The notes below the pieces were generated by a model. That model did no database searches, had not been told where the DNA came from, and saw nothing but the letters and a program-made list of their open reading frames with translations. The position numbers were made by a program, and so were the translations under genes. A DNA stretch of 64,000 nt from Tissierellia bacterium (GTDB lineage: Bacteria; Bacillota; Clostridia; Tissierellales; Peptoniphilaceae): the NCBI GenBank assembly GCA_030527425.1, contig JAUNAV010000001.1:35198-99197 (forward strand), written 5' to 3'. This document shows positions 17,870 to 26,467 of this stretch, piece by piece; position 1 is the stretch's first letter, and each line of letters starts with the position of its first letter.

Positions 17870-18382
17870 CTATTTTAAAAAATTTCCTTTCGGAATAAAC
17901 ATCTCATTGAAATTTCTTCCAATTTTATTTAATTCCAAAATTTTTATCATAACCATATTGATGTTTACGCCTAGTACAGCTGCAATTTTTTCATAATCAT
18001 CATATTCTAATGACAACTCGTCAATTTCTTTATCAGATATTAGAAGATGACTTGCAAATGCATTTGCCTCATATTCAGGCCTGCTTCTCATATCCATAAG
18101 CTCAAATTCTTTAAACATCCTATTATCATTGACATAATCTTCATGAAGTATGGCATGTCCGATTTCATGGGCCAACACTTGTCTTTGAATTAATTCATCT
18201 GATTTTGTATTTATAACGATGGCTTTTCTTCCATTTACTATTGTATAAAAACCTAAAATATCATTTAATTCATTATTATAATAGATATTTATATTTAAAA
18301 AGTCACAAATCTCAAAAAGATCTCTACTTTTGACTTTCTTTAATAGTTTATTTGCCTCATTATAAATGTAATCACTCATCAT
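17870..18382 (-). CDS. ImmA/IrrE-family metallopeptidase
   Basis: 170 aa. The zinc motif HEIGH in QVLAHEIGHAILHE and a downstream EYEANAFAS glutamate define the IrrE/ImmA (DUF955) family, in which the peptidase cleaves or inactivates a partner XRE repressor. The gene overlaps the XRE gene upstream by 11 bp. Two candidate starts exist (18382 and 18379); the second has the better 5-base distance to AAGG. No phage or integrative-element genes flank the pair. Confidence 0.88.
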   Translation of the reverse strand: MMSDYIYNEANKLLKKVKSRDLFEICDFLNINIYYNNELNDILGFYTIVNGRKAIVINTKSDELIQRQVLAHEIGHAILHEDYVNDNRMFKEFELMDMRSRPEYEANAFASHLLISDKEIDELSLEYDDYEKIAAVLGVNINMVMIKILELNKIGRNFNEMFIPKGNFLK

Positions 18383-18770
18383 TACCTTCTTTTTTGGATT
18401 TATTTTCTTTTTTTGAGTCCCAATAAATCTCTTGCATCTGCCTCATTACAGCATCCTTATCACTTTCTGATAATTCGCCTCCAGAAAATAAAGCACCCAT
18501 TTGAATCATTAAATTTTTAGCTTGAAGGTATCCTCTTTGACCATAAATATCACCCGCTTTATTTAAAAATTCATCTTCAGCAAGCAAATAATTGATATTT
18601 ACGCCATAAAGATCGCCCAATTTATGATAGATTTCTCTATATCTTGGCAATGAATTGCCAAGCTCATAATTTTTATATGTTCTAACACTTACACCTATCA
18701 ATTCGGCTGCTTCAATCTGAGTTATTTGTTTTTCTTTTCTTAATTGTCTTAATTTATCTTTAAATTCCAT
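18372..18770 (-). CDS. XRE-family transcriptional regulator
   Basis: 132 aa. N-terminal helix-turn-helix of the lambda-repressor type (LRQLRKEKQITQIEAAELIG, then VSVRTYKNYELGNSLP), followed by a linker with NINYLLAEDE and an acidic/lysine C-terminal tail. Together with the overlapping ImmA-type peptidase it resembles the ImmR/ImmA switch of integrative elements. A consensus promoter reads into it. Likely autoregulatory; targets unknown. Confidence 0.88.
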   Translation of the reverse strand: MEFKDKLRQLRKEKQITQIEAAELIGVSVRTYKNYELGNSLPRYREIYHKLGDLYGVNINYLLAEDEFLNKAGDIYGQRGYLQAKNLMIQMGALFSGGELSESDKDAVMRQMQEIYWDSKKENKSKKEGNDE

Positions 18771-18803
18771 AATTACCTCTCTATATGCAATTGACTTACA
18801 CTT

Positions 18804-18832
18804 ATAATATAATATATTTTATGATTTGTCAA
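18804..18832 (-). promoter_or_regulatory. sigma-70-type promoter of the XRE/ImmA pair
   Basis: TTGACA (18827-18832), 17-base spacer, TATTAT (18804-18809) on the minus strand. The stretch also lies close to a plus-strand TATAAT at 18838-18843 for the divergent HD gene, so a repressor bound here could affect both. Confidence 0.7.
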
Positions 18833-18870
18833 ATGGGTATAATAAAAATAAGCATAGTAAGGAGAGAAAT

Positions 18871-19485
18871 ATGAAAATTCTAGATATTTGTAAAGACGAC
18901 AGGCTTAAAAAATACGAATTTTATGCAAATTTTTTAAATAGTAAATACTTTAGTTTAATGAAAGATGCACTAAGAAATTTAAATACCGATGTGTTATTTA
19001 CAAGCAAAATACATGGTCAAGATCATATCGAAAGGGTGATATTTTTTTCAGCAATCCTATCCTGGTATTATAAATTATCTGAAATTGATACAAAAATTTT
19101 GTTATTATCCTCATCATACCATGATATAGAGAGAATTAATGATGGTTATGATACAGCTCATGGCATGCGTGCAAGCAAAAGATTACATGAATTTAGCAAT
19201 TTAGATGATGAGAGTTTAGAGATTGCAAAAGTAGCTGTACGATGTCATTCATTAGATGATAAATACATGAAAAATATAATTGATGAAAATATTAAAAAAG
19301 ATCAAATAGATAGAGCCTATATGATCTCTAAATTGTTTAAAGATAGTGATGGTCTAGATAGAGTTAGAATTTCTGATTTGGATCAAAAATTTTTAAGAAA
19401 TGATTTTTCAAAACAATTAATTGATTTTTCCAATACATTGTTTAATTTATACGGAGAATATAATGGATTACAATATAATAATTAA
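18871..19485 (+). CDS. HD-domain hydrolase
   Basis: 204 aa. The metal-binding HD signature is visible as HGQDHIERV near residue 50 and SSYHDIERI near residue 90, with a later VRCHSLDD. Such proteins are phosphohydrolases, often on nucleotides; the substrate here is unknown. The start at 18871 has AAGGAGAG upstream; an earlier ATG at 18826 overlaps the promoter region and lacks a site. It overlaps the next gene by 23 bp, indicating cotranscription. Confidence 0.85.
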   Translation: MKILDICKDDRLKKYEFYANFLNSKYFSLMKDALRNLNTDVLFTSKIHGQDHIERVIFFSAILSWYYKLSEIDTKILLLSSSYHDIERINDGYDTAHGMRASKRLHEFSNLDDESLEIAKVAVRCHSLDDKYMKNIIDENIKKDQIDRAYMISKLFKDSDGLDRVRISDLDQKFLRNDFSKQLIDFSNTLFNLYGEYNGLQYNN

Positions 19486-19918
19486 AATGATAAATGAACA
19501 AATAAAAAATGAAACTGATGATATGGCTAATTTGTCAAATATAATTTCTATTATCTTTAATAATGTAGAAGATTTAAATTGGGTCGGTTTGTATTTTAAA
19601 AAAGATGATTTAGTACTGGGCCCTTTTAATGGAAAACCTGCATGTACTAGATTAAAAGACAAAGGAGTATGTGTTAAAGCTTTTAAAGAAAATAAAACCA
19701 TTGTAATAGAAGATGTGAACAAAGAACAAGATCATATATTCTGTGATACAAATAGCAAGTCTGAAATTTGCACTGTGATTAAGAACAAAGATAAAACTAT
19801 AGGAGTTTTTGACATAGATAGTCCTGTAGTTAATAGATTTAAAAAAGATGAAATAGAATTTTTTGAAGATGTAACTGAAATTTTAAATTCCAATATAGAT
19901 TTTAGTAAATTTATTTAA
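19463..19918 (+). CDS. msrC: free methionine-R-sulfoxide reductase (GAF domain)
   Basis: 151 aa single GAF domain. It matches the fRMsr family, which reduces free L-methionine-(R)-S-oxide: NWVGLYF at the start, LGPFNGKPACTRL, KGVCVKAF, and HIFCDTNSKSEI contain the three Cys used in catalysis and resolution. The C-terminal GVFDIDSP is typical. Start at 19463 follows GGAGAATATA, inside the end of the HD gene. Confidence 0.9.
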   Translation: MDYNIIIKMINEQIKNETDDMANLSNIISIIFNNVEDLNWVGLYFKKDDLVLGPFNGKPACTRLKDKGVCVKAFKENKTIVIEDVNKEQDHIFCDTNSKSEICTVIKNKDKTIGVFDIDSPVVNRFKKDEIEFFEDVTEILNSNIDFSKFI

Positions 19919-19920
19919 TG

Positions 19921-19951
19921 AGTTGTTACTTTTTTGTAACAGCTTTTTTTG
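19921..19951 (+). terminator. intrinsic terminator after msrC
   Basis: AGTTGTTAC / GTAACAGCT stem (nine pairs, one G-U), six-T loop, then seven T. The same bases also match a WalR box (19924-19940). Confidence 0.8.
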
Positions 19952-20063
19952 TTTTAAAAATCTTTATTAAGGTGGATAAGTGGTGAAATCATTGATATTC
20001 TATATTTTTCCTTTCTACATATTTAACACATATTTAAAATATATTATATGTCTTGTCATAGGT

Positions 20064-20080
20064 TGTAATCTTTTTGTAAC
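20064..20080 (+). promoter_or_regulatory. WalR-type box upstream of the NlpC/P60 gene
   Basis: TGTAAT-CTTTT-TGTAAC fits the WalR (YycF) consensus, two TGTWAH hexamers separated by five bases, exactly. It lies 40 bp before the start of a secreted peptidoglycan hydrolase, the classic WalRK target class. walRK is not in this window. Confidence 0.6.
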
Positions 20081-20119
20081 CTTAATGACAAAAAAGTAAC
20101 TACATACTAGGAGGAAACA

Positions 20120-21118
20120 ATGAAAAAACTTTTTAAATATACATTAGCATCATTATTGGTGCTTCCAGCAACACTTGCTTTTAATTCCATAGAAAGTGAG
20201 GCAGCTAGTGCAACTGTAAATCCAAATCTCGCTACTGAGGTAAATGTAAGAAGCGAAGCTAGCGAAGATAGTCAAATTTTGGGTACAGTTAATACAGGAG
20301 ATTCTCTTGAAGTATTATCAAATGAGGGTGCATGGCTTAAGGTAAACTACAATGGCGAAGATGCATATGTAGGAAGCTACTGGTTTAATATTGACAATTT
20401 AGATGAGGTGGCTTTAATTTCTGCTGCTAATTTCAGACAAGAACCTTCACTTGACTCAAATGTCATAGAGACTTTAGAACAAGGTACTGTTGTTAAAGTA
20501 TTGGATTATGCTGGAGGTGGTTTTTACAAAGTTTCATACAATGAAACAGAAGGTTATATTTCATATGATCTTTTAAATTTACCAATCCCACAAGTAAATT
20601 ATGCTCCAGTAGAAGCTAATTATGATTATAGCTATGATAATTCATCAGCAGATTATTCATATGATTACAATAATGGATATGATTATAGCTATAATGATAA
20701 TAGTTACAACTACGACTATAATTACAATCAAACAAGCAATTATTCAAATGCAGCATCAAGCAGTTATAATGGATCTGATGTATATTCATATGCATCACAA
20801 TATGTAGGTAATCCATATGTATGGGGCGGAAACTCACTAACAGGTGGAACTGACTGTTCTGGATTTACTCAATCAGTTTATTCAAATTATGGAGTAAGCC
20901 TACCACATAATGCTCAAGCTCAATATGGATATGGTACAAATGTAAATTACAATGATGTTCAAAGCGGAGACTTGGTATTCTATGGTTCTAGCTCATCAAA
21001 TATTACTCATGTAGCTATAGCAGATGGTAATGGTGGAATAGTTCATGCCGCTAATGAATCATCAGGAATTACAACAGGTTCTTTAGGAAATCCTGTAGGA
21101 ATTAAAAGGGTAAAATAA
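20120..21118 (+). CDS. secreted SH3b-SH3b-NlpC/P60 cell wall hydrolase
   Basis: 332 aa. A signal peptide (KKLF then a hydrophobic stretch ending near SEAASA) precedes two bacterial SH3 domains (about 33-85 and 90-150; VNVRSEASEDSQILGTV and ANFRQEPSLDSNVIETL). A low-complexity Tyr/Asp/Asn/Ser linker spans about 160-220. The C-terminal NlpC/P60 domain has catalytic Cys in GGTDCSGFTQ and His in NITHVAIADG and IVHAANES. It should cleave peptidoglycan stem peptides outside the cell. Expression is probably under WalR-like control; a strong terminator follows. Confidence 0.93.
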   Translation: MKKLFKYTLASLLVLPATLAFNSIESEAASATVNPNLATEVNVRSEASEDSQILGTVNTGDSLEVLSNEGAWLKVNYNGEDAYVGSYWFNIDNLDEVALISAANFRQEPSLDSNVIETLEQGTVVKVLDYAGGGFYKVSYNETEGYISYDLLNLPIPQVNYAPVEANYDYSYDNSSADYSYDYNNGYDYSYNDNSYNYDYNYNQTSNYSNAASSSYNGSDVYSYASQYVGNPYVWGGNSLTGGTDCSGFTQSVYSNYGVSLPHNAQAQYGYGTNVNYNDVQSGDLVFYGSSSSNITHVAIADGNGGIVHAANESSGITTGSLGNPVGIKRVK

Positions 21119-21127
21119 TAAATCAAA

Positions 21128-21160
21128 AACTCGCAATATTAATTTTGCGAGTTTTTTTCG
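21128..21160. terminator. bidirectional terminator
   Basis: AACTCGCAA / TTGCGAGTT hairpin (21128-21153) with T runs on both strands. It ends the NlpC/P60 gene on the plus strand and contains the last codons of the convergent dCMP deaminase gene. Confidence 0.85.
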
Positions 21161-21594
21161 TCTAGATCTATTTTTATATATTCAATATTATTTCTTTTTA
21201 ATAATTCTATTGCATAATCATCTACTCTATATGCATTTGCATAGTAAATTTTAGAAATTCCAGCTTGAATTAAGCTCTTTGTACAATTTAAACATGGAAA
21301 ATGTGTTACATAGCAAATCGCTCCATTAACTGATATGCCTTCTTTTGCACAATACAATAAAGCATTCATTTCAGCATGAATGGTTGCAATACAATGTCCA
21401 TCTCTCATAGTATGCCCCACCTCATCGCAATGTGGATTTCCTTTAATTGAGCCATTATATCCAGTTGAAACAATTCTATTGTCCTGATTTACTAAAACAC
21501 ATCCTACATATGCTCTATCACAAGTTCCTCTTTGAGAGACTGTAAATGCAAGTTTCATAAAATATTCATTCCATGTTAACCTATCCTTAGCCAT
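21139..21594 (-). CDS. dCMP deaminase family protein
   Basis: 151 aa zinc deaminase. The catalytic HAE sits in TIHAEMNALLYCA and the zinc cysteines in FPCLNCTKSLIQAG; the N-terminal WNEYFMKLA and CVLVNQDNRIVSTGYNG are typical of dCMP deaminases (ComEB type), which form dUMP for thymidylate synthesis. The stop codon lies in the loop of the downstream bidirectional terminator. Confidence 0.92.
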   Translation of the reverse strand: MAKDRLTWNEYFMKLAFTVSQRGTCDRAYVGCVLVNQDNRIVSTGYNGSIKGNPHCDEVGHTMRDGHCIATIHAEMNALLYCAKEGISVNGAICYVTHFPCLNCTKSLIQAGISKIYYANAYRVDDYAIELLKRNNIEYIKIDLDEKNSQN

Positions 21595-21631
21595 AATACC
21601 TCCTAAATATATTTTACCACTAAAATATCCA

Positions 21632-21660
21632 AATAAAAAAATGGGCTATAAAGCCCATTT
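21632..21660 (-). terminator. intrinsic terminator of the 493-aa aldehyde dehydrogenase gene
   Basis: AAATGGGCT / AGCCCATTT stem with a 4-base loop followed by a T run on the minus strand. Confidence 0.88.
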
Positions 21661-21668
21661 TGGTACAA

Positions 21669-23150
21669 TTAATTGTAGAAACCACTTGGTTTTCCTGTTA
21701 AATCAATTAGGATATTTTTGGTTTGTGTATAATTATCTAGTAGCATTTTGTGTGTTTCTCTTCCTATACCACTTTCTTTGTATCCTCCAAATGGGGCACC
21801 TGCTGGTATTTGATTATAAGTGTTAACCCACATACGTCCAGTCCTTATGCTTCTTGATACCTTTAAGCAACGATCGATATTCTTTGAATAAACACCGCCG
21901 CCTAGTCCATAATTTGAATCATTTGCTAGTTTAATTACTTCATCTTCATCTTTGAATTTTTGAACTACTAGTACTGGACCAAAGATTTCCTCTTGGCATA
22001 CTCTCGCATCATTATTTACACCAGCGATTAAAGTTGGTTGCATAAATGCACCATTTTTAAGATCTTCATCTTCTATTCTATTTCCACCAGTTATAATTTC
22101 TGCGCCTTCATTTTTAGCTACTTCTACATAGGAAAGAATTTTCTCTAATTGTTTTTGATTTATCTGTGATCCCATTACTGTATCTTCATTTAAAGGATCT
22201 CCAACTTTGATATTTTCAAATTTTTCTTTTAATTTTGAAACAAATTCATCATAGATGTCTTCTTGGACGAATAATCTACTTCCGGCACAACAAACTTGAC
22301 CTTGGTTAAAAAGTATTCCAAGTTGGGCTCCATCTAAGGCTTGATCCATATCGGCATCATCAAATATAATATTTGCACTCTTTCCACCAAGTTCTAGTGT
22401 GGAAGGAATTAACATCTCTGCTGCTGCAACACCAATTTTTCTTCCAACTTCTGTACTTCCTGTAAATGCTAATTTATCTAATCCTTCATGATGTTGTAAA
22501 TATTCACCTGATTTTGAACCTTTTCCAGTTACAATATTTAATACTCCTTTTGGAAGCACATCTTGTATTAATTCAGCAAGTACTAAAACTGAAAGTGAGG
22601 TTGATGATGAAGGCTTTAATACTATTGTATCGCCTGCTGCAATTGCTGGAGCAAGTTTCCATGCTGCCATCAAAAATGGGAAATTCCATGGAATAATTTG
22701 GCCTACCACACCAATTGGTTCTTTTATAACAAGTGATAAGAATTTTCCTTCAAGTATGCTTGATTGATCCTCTTCACTTCTAATTACTGAAGCAAAATAT
22801 CTAAAGTGATCAGATGAATATGGAATATCAATTGCCTTTGTCTCTCTAATTGGTTTTCCATTATCTAATGTCTCAACTTCTGCTAAATAATCAGCATTTT
22901 CATCTATAATATCTGCTATTTTATTTAAAATTTTAGCTCTTTCTTCTTTTGTTGTATCTTTAAAACCATTTTCAAAAGCATCCCTTGCAGCTTTTACTGC
23001 TTTGTCCACATCTTCTTTGCTTGCATCTGCAATTTCTGCTAATACTTCTCCCGTTGCTGGATTTTCTGTCTTTAACACTGAAGAATCTGATGAGTCAACC
23101 CATTCTCCATTAATAAATAATTGATATCTATCCTTTAATTTAACTGTCAT
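21669..23150 (-). CDS. NAD-dependent aldehyde dehydrogenase (493 aa)
   Basis: 493 aa, the standard length of the betaine/aldehyde dehydrogenase group. IIPWNFPFLMAAWKLAPA is the coenzyme-site motif, LELGGKSAN holds the general-base Glu, and NQGQVCCAGSR the catalytic Cys. Only about 25% similar by eye to the 440-aa enzyme in this window, so not a recent duplicate. It is a single-gene unit downstream of the glycerol operon; substrate unknown. Confidence 0.92.
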   Translation of the reverse strand: MTVKLKDRYQLFINGEWVDSSDSSVLKTENPATGEVLAEIADASKEDVDKAVKAARDAFENGFKDTTKEERAKILNKIADIIDENADYLAEVETLDNGKPIRETKAIDIPYSSDHFRYFASVIRSEEDQSSILEGKFLSLVIKEPIGVVGQIIPWNFPFLMAAWKLAPAIAAGDTIVLKPSSSTSLSVLVLAELIQDVLPKGVLNIVTGKGSKSGEYLQHHEGLDKLAFTGSTEVGRKIGVAAAEMLIPSTLELGGKSANIIFDDADMDQALDGAQLGILFNQGQVCCAGSRLFVQEDIYDEFVSKLKEKFENIKVGDPLNEDTVMGSQINQKQLEKILSYVEVAKNEGAEIITGGNRIEDEDLKNGAFMQPTLIAGVNNDARVCQEEIFGPVLVVQKFKDEDEVIKLANDSNYGLGGGVYSKNIDRCLKVSRSIRTGRMWVNTYNQIPAGAPFGGYKESGIGRETHKMLLDNYTQTKNILIDLTGKPSGFYN

Positions 23151-23287
23151 TTAAATTCAATCTCCTTTTCTCTTACTATTTATTTTATACCCTAGGATTT
23201 ATTTTTTAAACAATAATTTTTCAAATAAATATAATTAAATTTTTAACAAAGATTTAATTCAAGTATAGATCTATGATATTATTTTAA

Positions 23288-23318
23288 CTTAAAAAAAGAG
23301 CTGTAAATACAGCTCTTT
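23288..23318 (-). terminator. terminator of the glycerol operon
   Basis: Perfect AAAGAGCTGT / ACAGCTCTTT stem with 4-base loop and a T run on the minus strand, 17 bp after the last glp gene. Confidence 0.88.
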
Positions 23319-23335
23319 TAGGGGAAATATAAATT

Positions 23336-24844
23336 TTAATCATCTTCTTTTACACTAGTCTCTTCTTCATGCTCTTTCTTATATTCTTTAATATAAGGGA
23401 TTATATCTTTTTTAACAACTCGATTGACTCCAGAATGTTCAGTGTCAAAACTATCATCTTTAACTGATCTGCCCATTTCATCTTCCATAACTTCAATTAC
23501 ACGCTTTCTACAAAAACTTCCTTGGCAAAACCCCATTCCGCATCTAGTTCTTCTTTTTATGGAATCAAATGTATTTGTCGGCAAAGATCTATTGATAGCA
23601 TCTCTTATAGTTTTTTCGCTAACCTGCTCGCATCTGCATACTATTCTTTCATCATTTCCTAAAGGTAGATCGATTTTGTCTTTGATCTTGTTAAAATCCT
23701 CAAGTTCTTTGTATTTAATAATTGGCTTTCTATAAGGATTATAATCGGGGTCTTCATTAAGTTCTAATCCTTCTTCTTTTAATAAGACTTCAACAATTTT
23801 TGCTATCTCTGGAGATGAGGTAATGCCTGGCGATTGAATTCCAACTGCATTTATAAATCCTTTGGTTTCAGTTTTTTCAATGATGAAATCTCCAGTTGAG
23901 CTTGCAGGCCTTAATCCTGCAAATGATCTTATAAATTGTTTTATATCTATGACATCTTCTTTTACAGACTTTTGCGCTTGAGTATATATTTCTGCTAGTC
24001 TTTGTTCATGTGTGCCCTTATCTATTTCTTCTTCATCGATTGCATCTGGTCCTAAAAGCATATTATTATGGTAGGTTCTGGTAACAAGTATTCCTTTTGT
24101 TTTAGGAGTCGGAGTTTGGAATAACACATTTTTTACCTTTGAACCTGTTCCTTTTTGCATCAGAAGATACTCACCACTTCTTGGATGTATTGTAAAATCT
24201 GTTTTTGTAATCATCTTTGAAATATTTGCTCCATCCAAGCCTGATGCATTTACTACAAATCTTGCTTCAAAACTATCATTATCTTCAGTTTTTACGATGA
24301 AATGATCATCTTTTTTCTCAATTCCTACAACCTTCTTGTAAAGAAAGAGTTTAGCACCATTATCTACTGCATTTTCACATAATGCTATTACATATTCATA
24401 TGGACTTACAACGCCTGCGCCTTTACAATATAATGCATATTTTACTTCATCTGAAACATTGGGCTCAATTTCTCTTATCTGGTCTTGTTCAAGTATTTTC
24501 ATATCATCAAGGCCATTTTCTTCGCCCATCTTATAAAGCTTCTTTAATGCTTTTAAATCTTCATCATCAAATCCTAAAACCAATGAACCATTTTTTAAAA
24601 ATCCAAAATTCAATTCTTCATCTAATTTATCAAATTGAATTCTTCCAGGGTAGCAAATTCTACCTCTTAGTTCTTCATGACACTCAGCATAACCTCCATG
24701 AATTATCGCCGAATTTGCTTTACTTGCTCCCATGGAAACATCATTAGCTTTATCTAGTATTGCAATTTTTAACTTGTATCTTGAAAGTCTTCTTGCAATG
24801 GATGCGCCAGTTACCCCGGCGCCTATTATTAAACAATCAAACAT
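23336..24844 (-). CDS. FAD-dependent glycerol-3-phosphate dehydrogenase-like protein with BFD iron-sulfur domain (GlpA paralogue 2)
   Basis: 502 aa. FAD motif LIIGAGVTGASIARRL at the N-terminus, DAO fold through about residue 360, then a Fer2_BFD [2Fe-2S] domain with CRCEQVS and CGMGFCQGSFC. This is the layout of anaerobic GlpA-like dehydrogenases that oxidise glycerol-3-phosphate to dihydroxyacetone phosphate. I place the start at 24844 (MFDCLIIG) after GGGAGTAGA rather than at an upstream non-preferred codon. It is the last glp gene and a clear paralogue of the enzyme at 26468-27889. Confidence 0.88.
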   Translation of the reverse strand: MFDCLIIGAGVTGASIARRLSRYKLKIAILDKANDVSMGASKANSAIIHGGYAECHEELRGRICYPGRIQFDKLDEELNFGFLKNGSLVLGFDDEDLKALKKLYKMGEENGLDDMKILEQDQIREIEPNVSDEVKYALYCKGAGVVSPYEYVIALCENAVDNGAKLFLYKKVVGIEKKDDHFIVKTEDNDSFEARFVVNASGLDGANISKMITKTDFTIHPRSGEYLLMQKGTGSKVKNVLFQTPTPKTKGILVTRTYHNNMLLGPDAIDEEEIDKGTHEQRLAEIYTQAQKSVKEDVIDIKQFIRSFAGLRPASSTGDFIIEKTETKGFINAVGIQSPGITSSPEIAKIVEVLLKEEGLELNEDPDYNPYRKPIIKYKELEDFNKIKDKIDLPLGNDERIVCRCEQVSEKTIRDAINRSLPTNTFDSIKRRTRCGMGFCQGSFCRKRVIEVMEDEMGRSVKDDSFDTEHSGVNRVVKKDIIPYIKEYKKEHEEETSVKEDD

Positions 24845-24845
24845 T

Positions 24846-25205
24846 CTACTCCCTTTCTGCTGTAGATACAAGGGATACTCCTGTGCCTGCTAAATCTTCA
24901 ATTAGAATATCGCCGATGTGCACTGGAGCTTTGGCTTCTGCATTGTTTATCTCCTTCATGACTTCAAAGATTTTTCCCTTTGGTATATCAGATTTTGTTT
25001 TTACTGGTACAGTATTGTACTTTCCGCCTATTAATCTGACAGTTGAACAAACCATTCTTCTTGGGTCTTTTACTTCTTTTTTTGCATAAATTTCGCCCAT
25101 TTTACAATTATTGCCACTGACATCTACAACTTCATTATTTTCGTCTAACTTGACAGTCAAATCGCAACCAAGTGGACAATTAATGCATGTTAATTCACGA
25201 ATCAT
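24846..25205 (-). CDS. DUF1667 Cys-rich protein
   Basis: 119 aa. CINCPLGC at residues 7-14 and a further Cys in GNNCKMGEIYA make a putative metal or iron-sulfur site at the N-terminus. DUF1667 proteins regularly accompany GlpA-like and FAD/NAD oxidoreductase genes, and are thought to supply the small redox subunit of the anaerobic glycerol-3-phosphate dehydrogenase system (GlpC-like role is inference). It abuts both neighbours. Confidence 0.85.
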   Translation of the reverse strand: MIRELTCINCPLGCDLTVKLDENNEVVDVSGNNCKMGEIYAKKEVKDPRRMVCSTVRLIGGKYNTVPVKTKSDIPKGKIFEVMKEINNAEAKAPVHIGDILIEDLAGTGVSLVSTAERE

Positions 25206-26459
25206 TTAATCCTCCAATCTAATCTCAACTTTTTTAATATCTTTATCTTTAAAGTCAGATTTTTTAAGTACTATATTTTCCATCTCACCTGGTGCAAGGG
25301 CTTTTTTCTTTCTGTGAGAAATTCTTTCTCCGTCAAGATAGACTGAAATATATTTACCCTTGTATATATTATTTACCCTAAATCGTACAGTTAAATTATC
25401 TGACATAGTATTTGCTCTAATATATTGAGGAACTGTATAATTTATTCCCTCACCTGCTACTAATTCTATATCTTTTTCGTCTTTAAGTGATAATTCTCCC
25501 TTTGCAAAATAAGCTGCATTCTCACCTGCAATTTCAGCTTCACCTGAAACATAGTCAACTAGATCATGTACATGAAGGACATTGCCGCATGCAAATACGC
25601 CTTCAATTGAAGTCATAAGTCTATCTGAAACATATGCTCCCTTTGTCTTGGGATCAATTTTTATATTTGCTTCATGTGACAATTCATTTTCTGGAATTAA
25701 TCCTACAGAAAGTAGAAGACAATCACATTCATAGAATTTTTCTGTATCTTCTAAGACTTTTCCTTTATTATCGACCTTTGCCAAATACACACCCTCAACT
25801 CTATCTTTTCCTACAATTCTTGAAACTGTAGTACTAAAATAAAGAGGTATATCATAGTCATTTAAGCATTGTACAATATTTCTTTTAAGCCCACCAGAAT
25901 ATGGCATCAATTCAGCAACACATTGTACTTTTGCTCCTTCTAGGGTCATTCTTCTAGCCATTATAAGGCCAATGTCCCCACTTCCTAAGATTACAACTTT
26001 CTTTCCAGGCATGAAGCCTTCCATATTTATAAGCCTTTGAGCTGTACCTGCTGAAAAAACTCCTGCCGGTCTATTTCCAGGAATATTTAAAGCGCCTCTA
26101 GATCTTTCCCTACATCCCATAGCTAAAACTACTGCCTTTGGTTTTATTGTAAATAAACCTCTTTGACTATTCATAAGCGTAATAGTTTTATCTTCAGCTA
26201 AATCCATAACCATGGTGTCTGTGAGATATTCAATATTTCTCTTTTTAACTTCATCAATAAATTTTTGTGCATATTCTGGGCCTGTTAACTCTTCTTTAAA
26301 TCTATGAAGACCAAAGCCATTATGTATGCATTGGTTTAAAATACCGCCTAGCACGTCATCTCTTTCTACTATGAGAATATTTTTAACACCACTATCATAT
26401 GCCTTTACTGCAGCAGCAAGTCCTGCTGGGCCGCCGCCAATTATAACTATATCGTACAT
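25206..26459 (-). CDS. NAD(P)/FAD-dependent oxidoreductase of the glycerol operon
   Basis: 417 aa with two dinucleotide folds: FAD motif VIIGGGPAGLAAAVKAY at the start and a second VILGSGDIGLIMARRM near residue 155. The thioredoxin-reductase-like middle includes AMGCRERSRGALNIPG and TSIEGVFACGNVLHVHD. It lies between the two GlpA paralogues and probably passes electrons between them and NAD(H). Functionally comparable to GlpB, though not clearly homologous. Confidence 0.85.
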   Translation of the reverse strand: MYDIVIIGGGPAGLAAAVKAYDSGVKNILIVERDDVLGGILNQCIHNGFGLHRFKEELTGPEYAQKFIDEVKKRNIEYLTDTMVMDLAEDKTITLMNSQRGLFTIKPKAVVLAMGCRERSRGALNIPGNRPAGVFSAGTAQRLINMEGFMPGKKVVILGSGDIGLIMARRMTLEGAKVQCVAELMPYSGGLKRNIVQCLNDYDIPLYFSTTVSRIVGKDRVEGVYLAKVDNKGKVLEDTEKFYECDCLLLSVGLIPENELSHEANIKIDPKTKGAYVSDRLMTSIEGVFACGNVLHVHDLVDYVSGEAEIAGENAAYFAKGELSLKDEKDIELVAGEGINYTVPQYIRANTMSDNLTVRFRVNNIYKGKYISVYLDGERISHRKKKALAPGEMENIVLKKSDFKDKDIKKVEIRLED

Positions 26460-26467
26460 GCTGCCTC

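Noticed and set aside
20622-20740. Repetitive TAT/GAT/AAT tract as possible DNA repeat or CRISPR-like array
   Set aside because: It is coding low-complexity sequence of the hydrolase with no regular repeat unit or spacers.
20616-20837. Short frames rich in His/Tyr/Met on both strands over the NlpC/P60 linker
   Set aside because: They arise from the repetitive Tyr/Asp/Asn codons of the linker.
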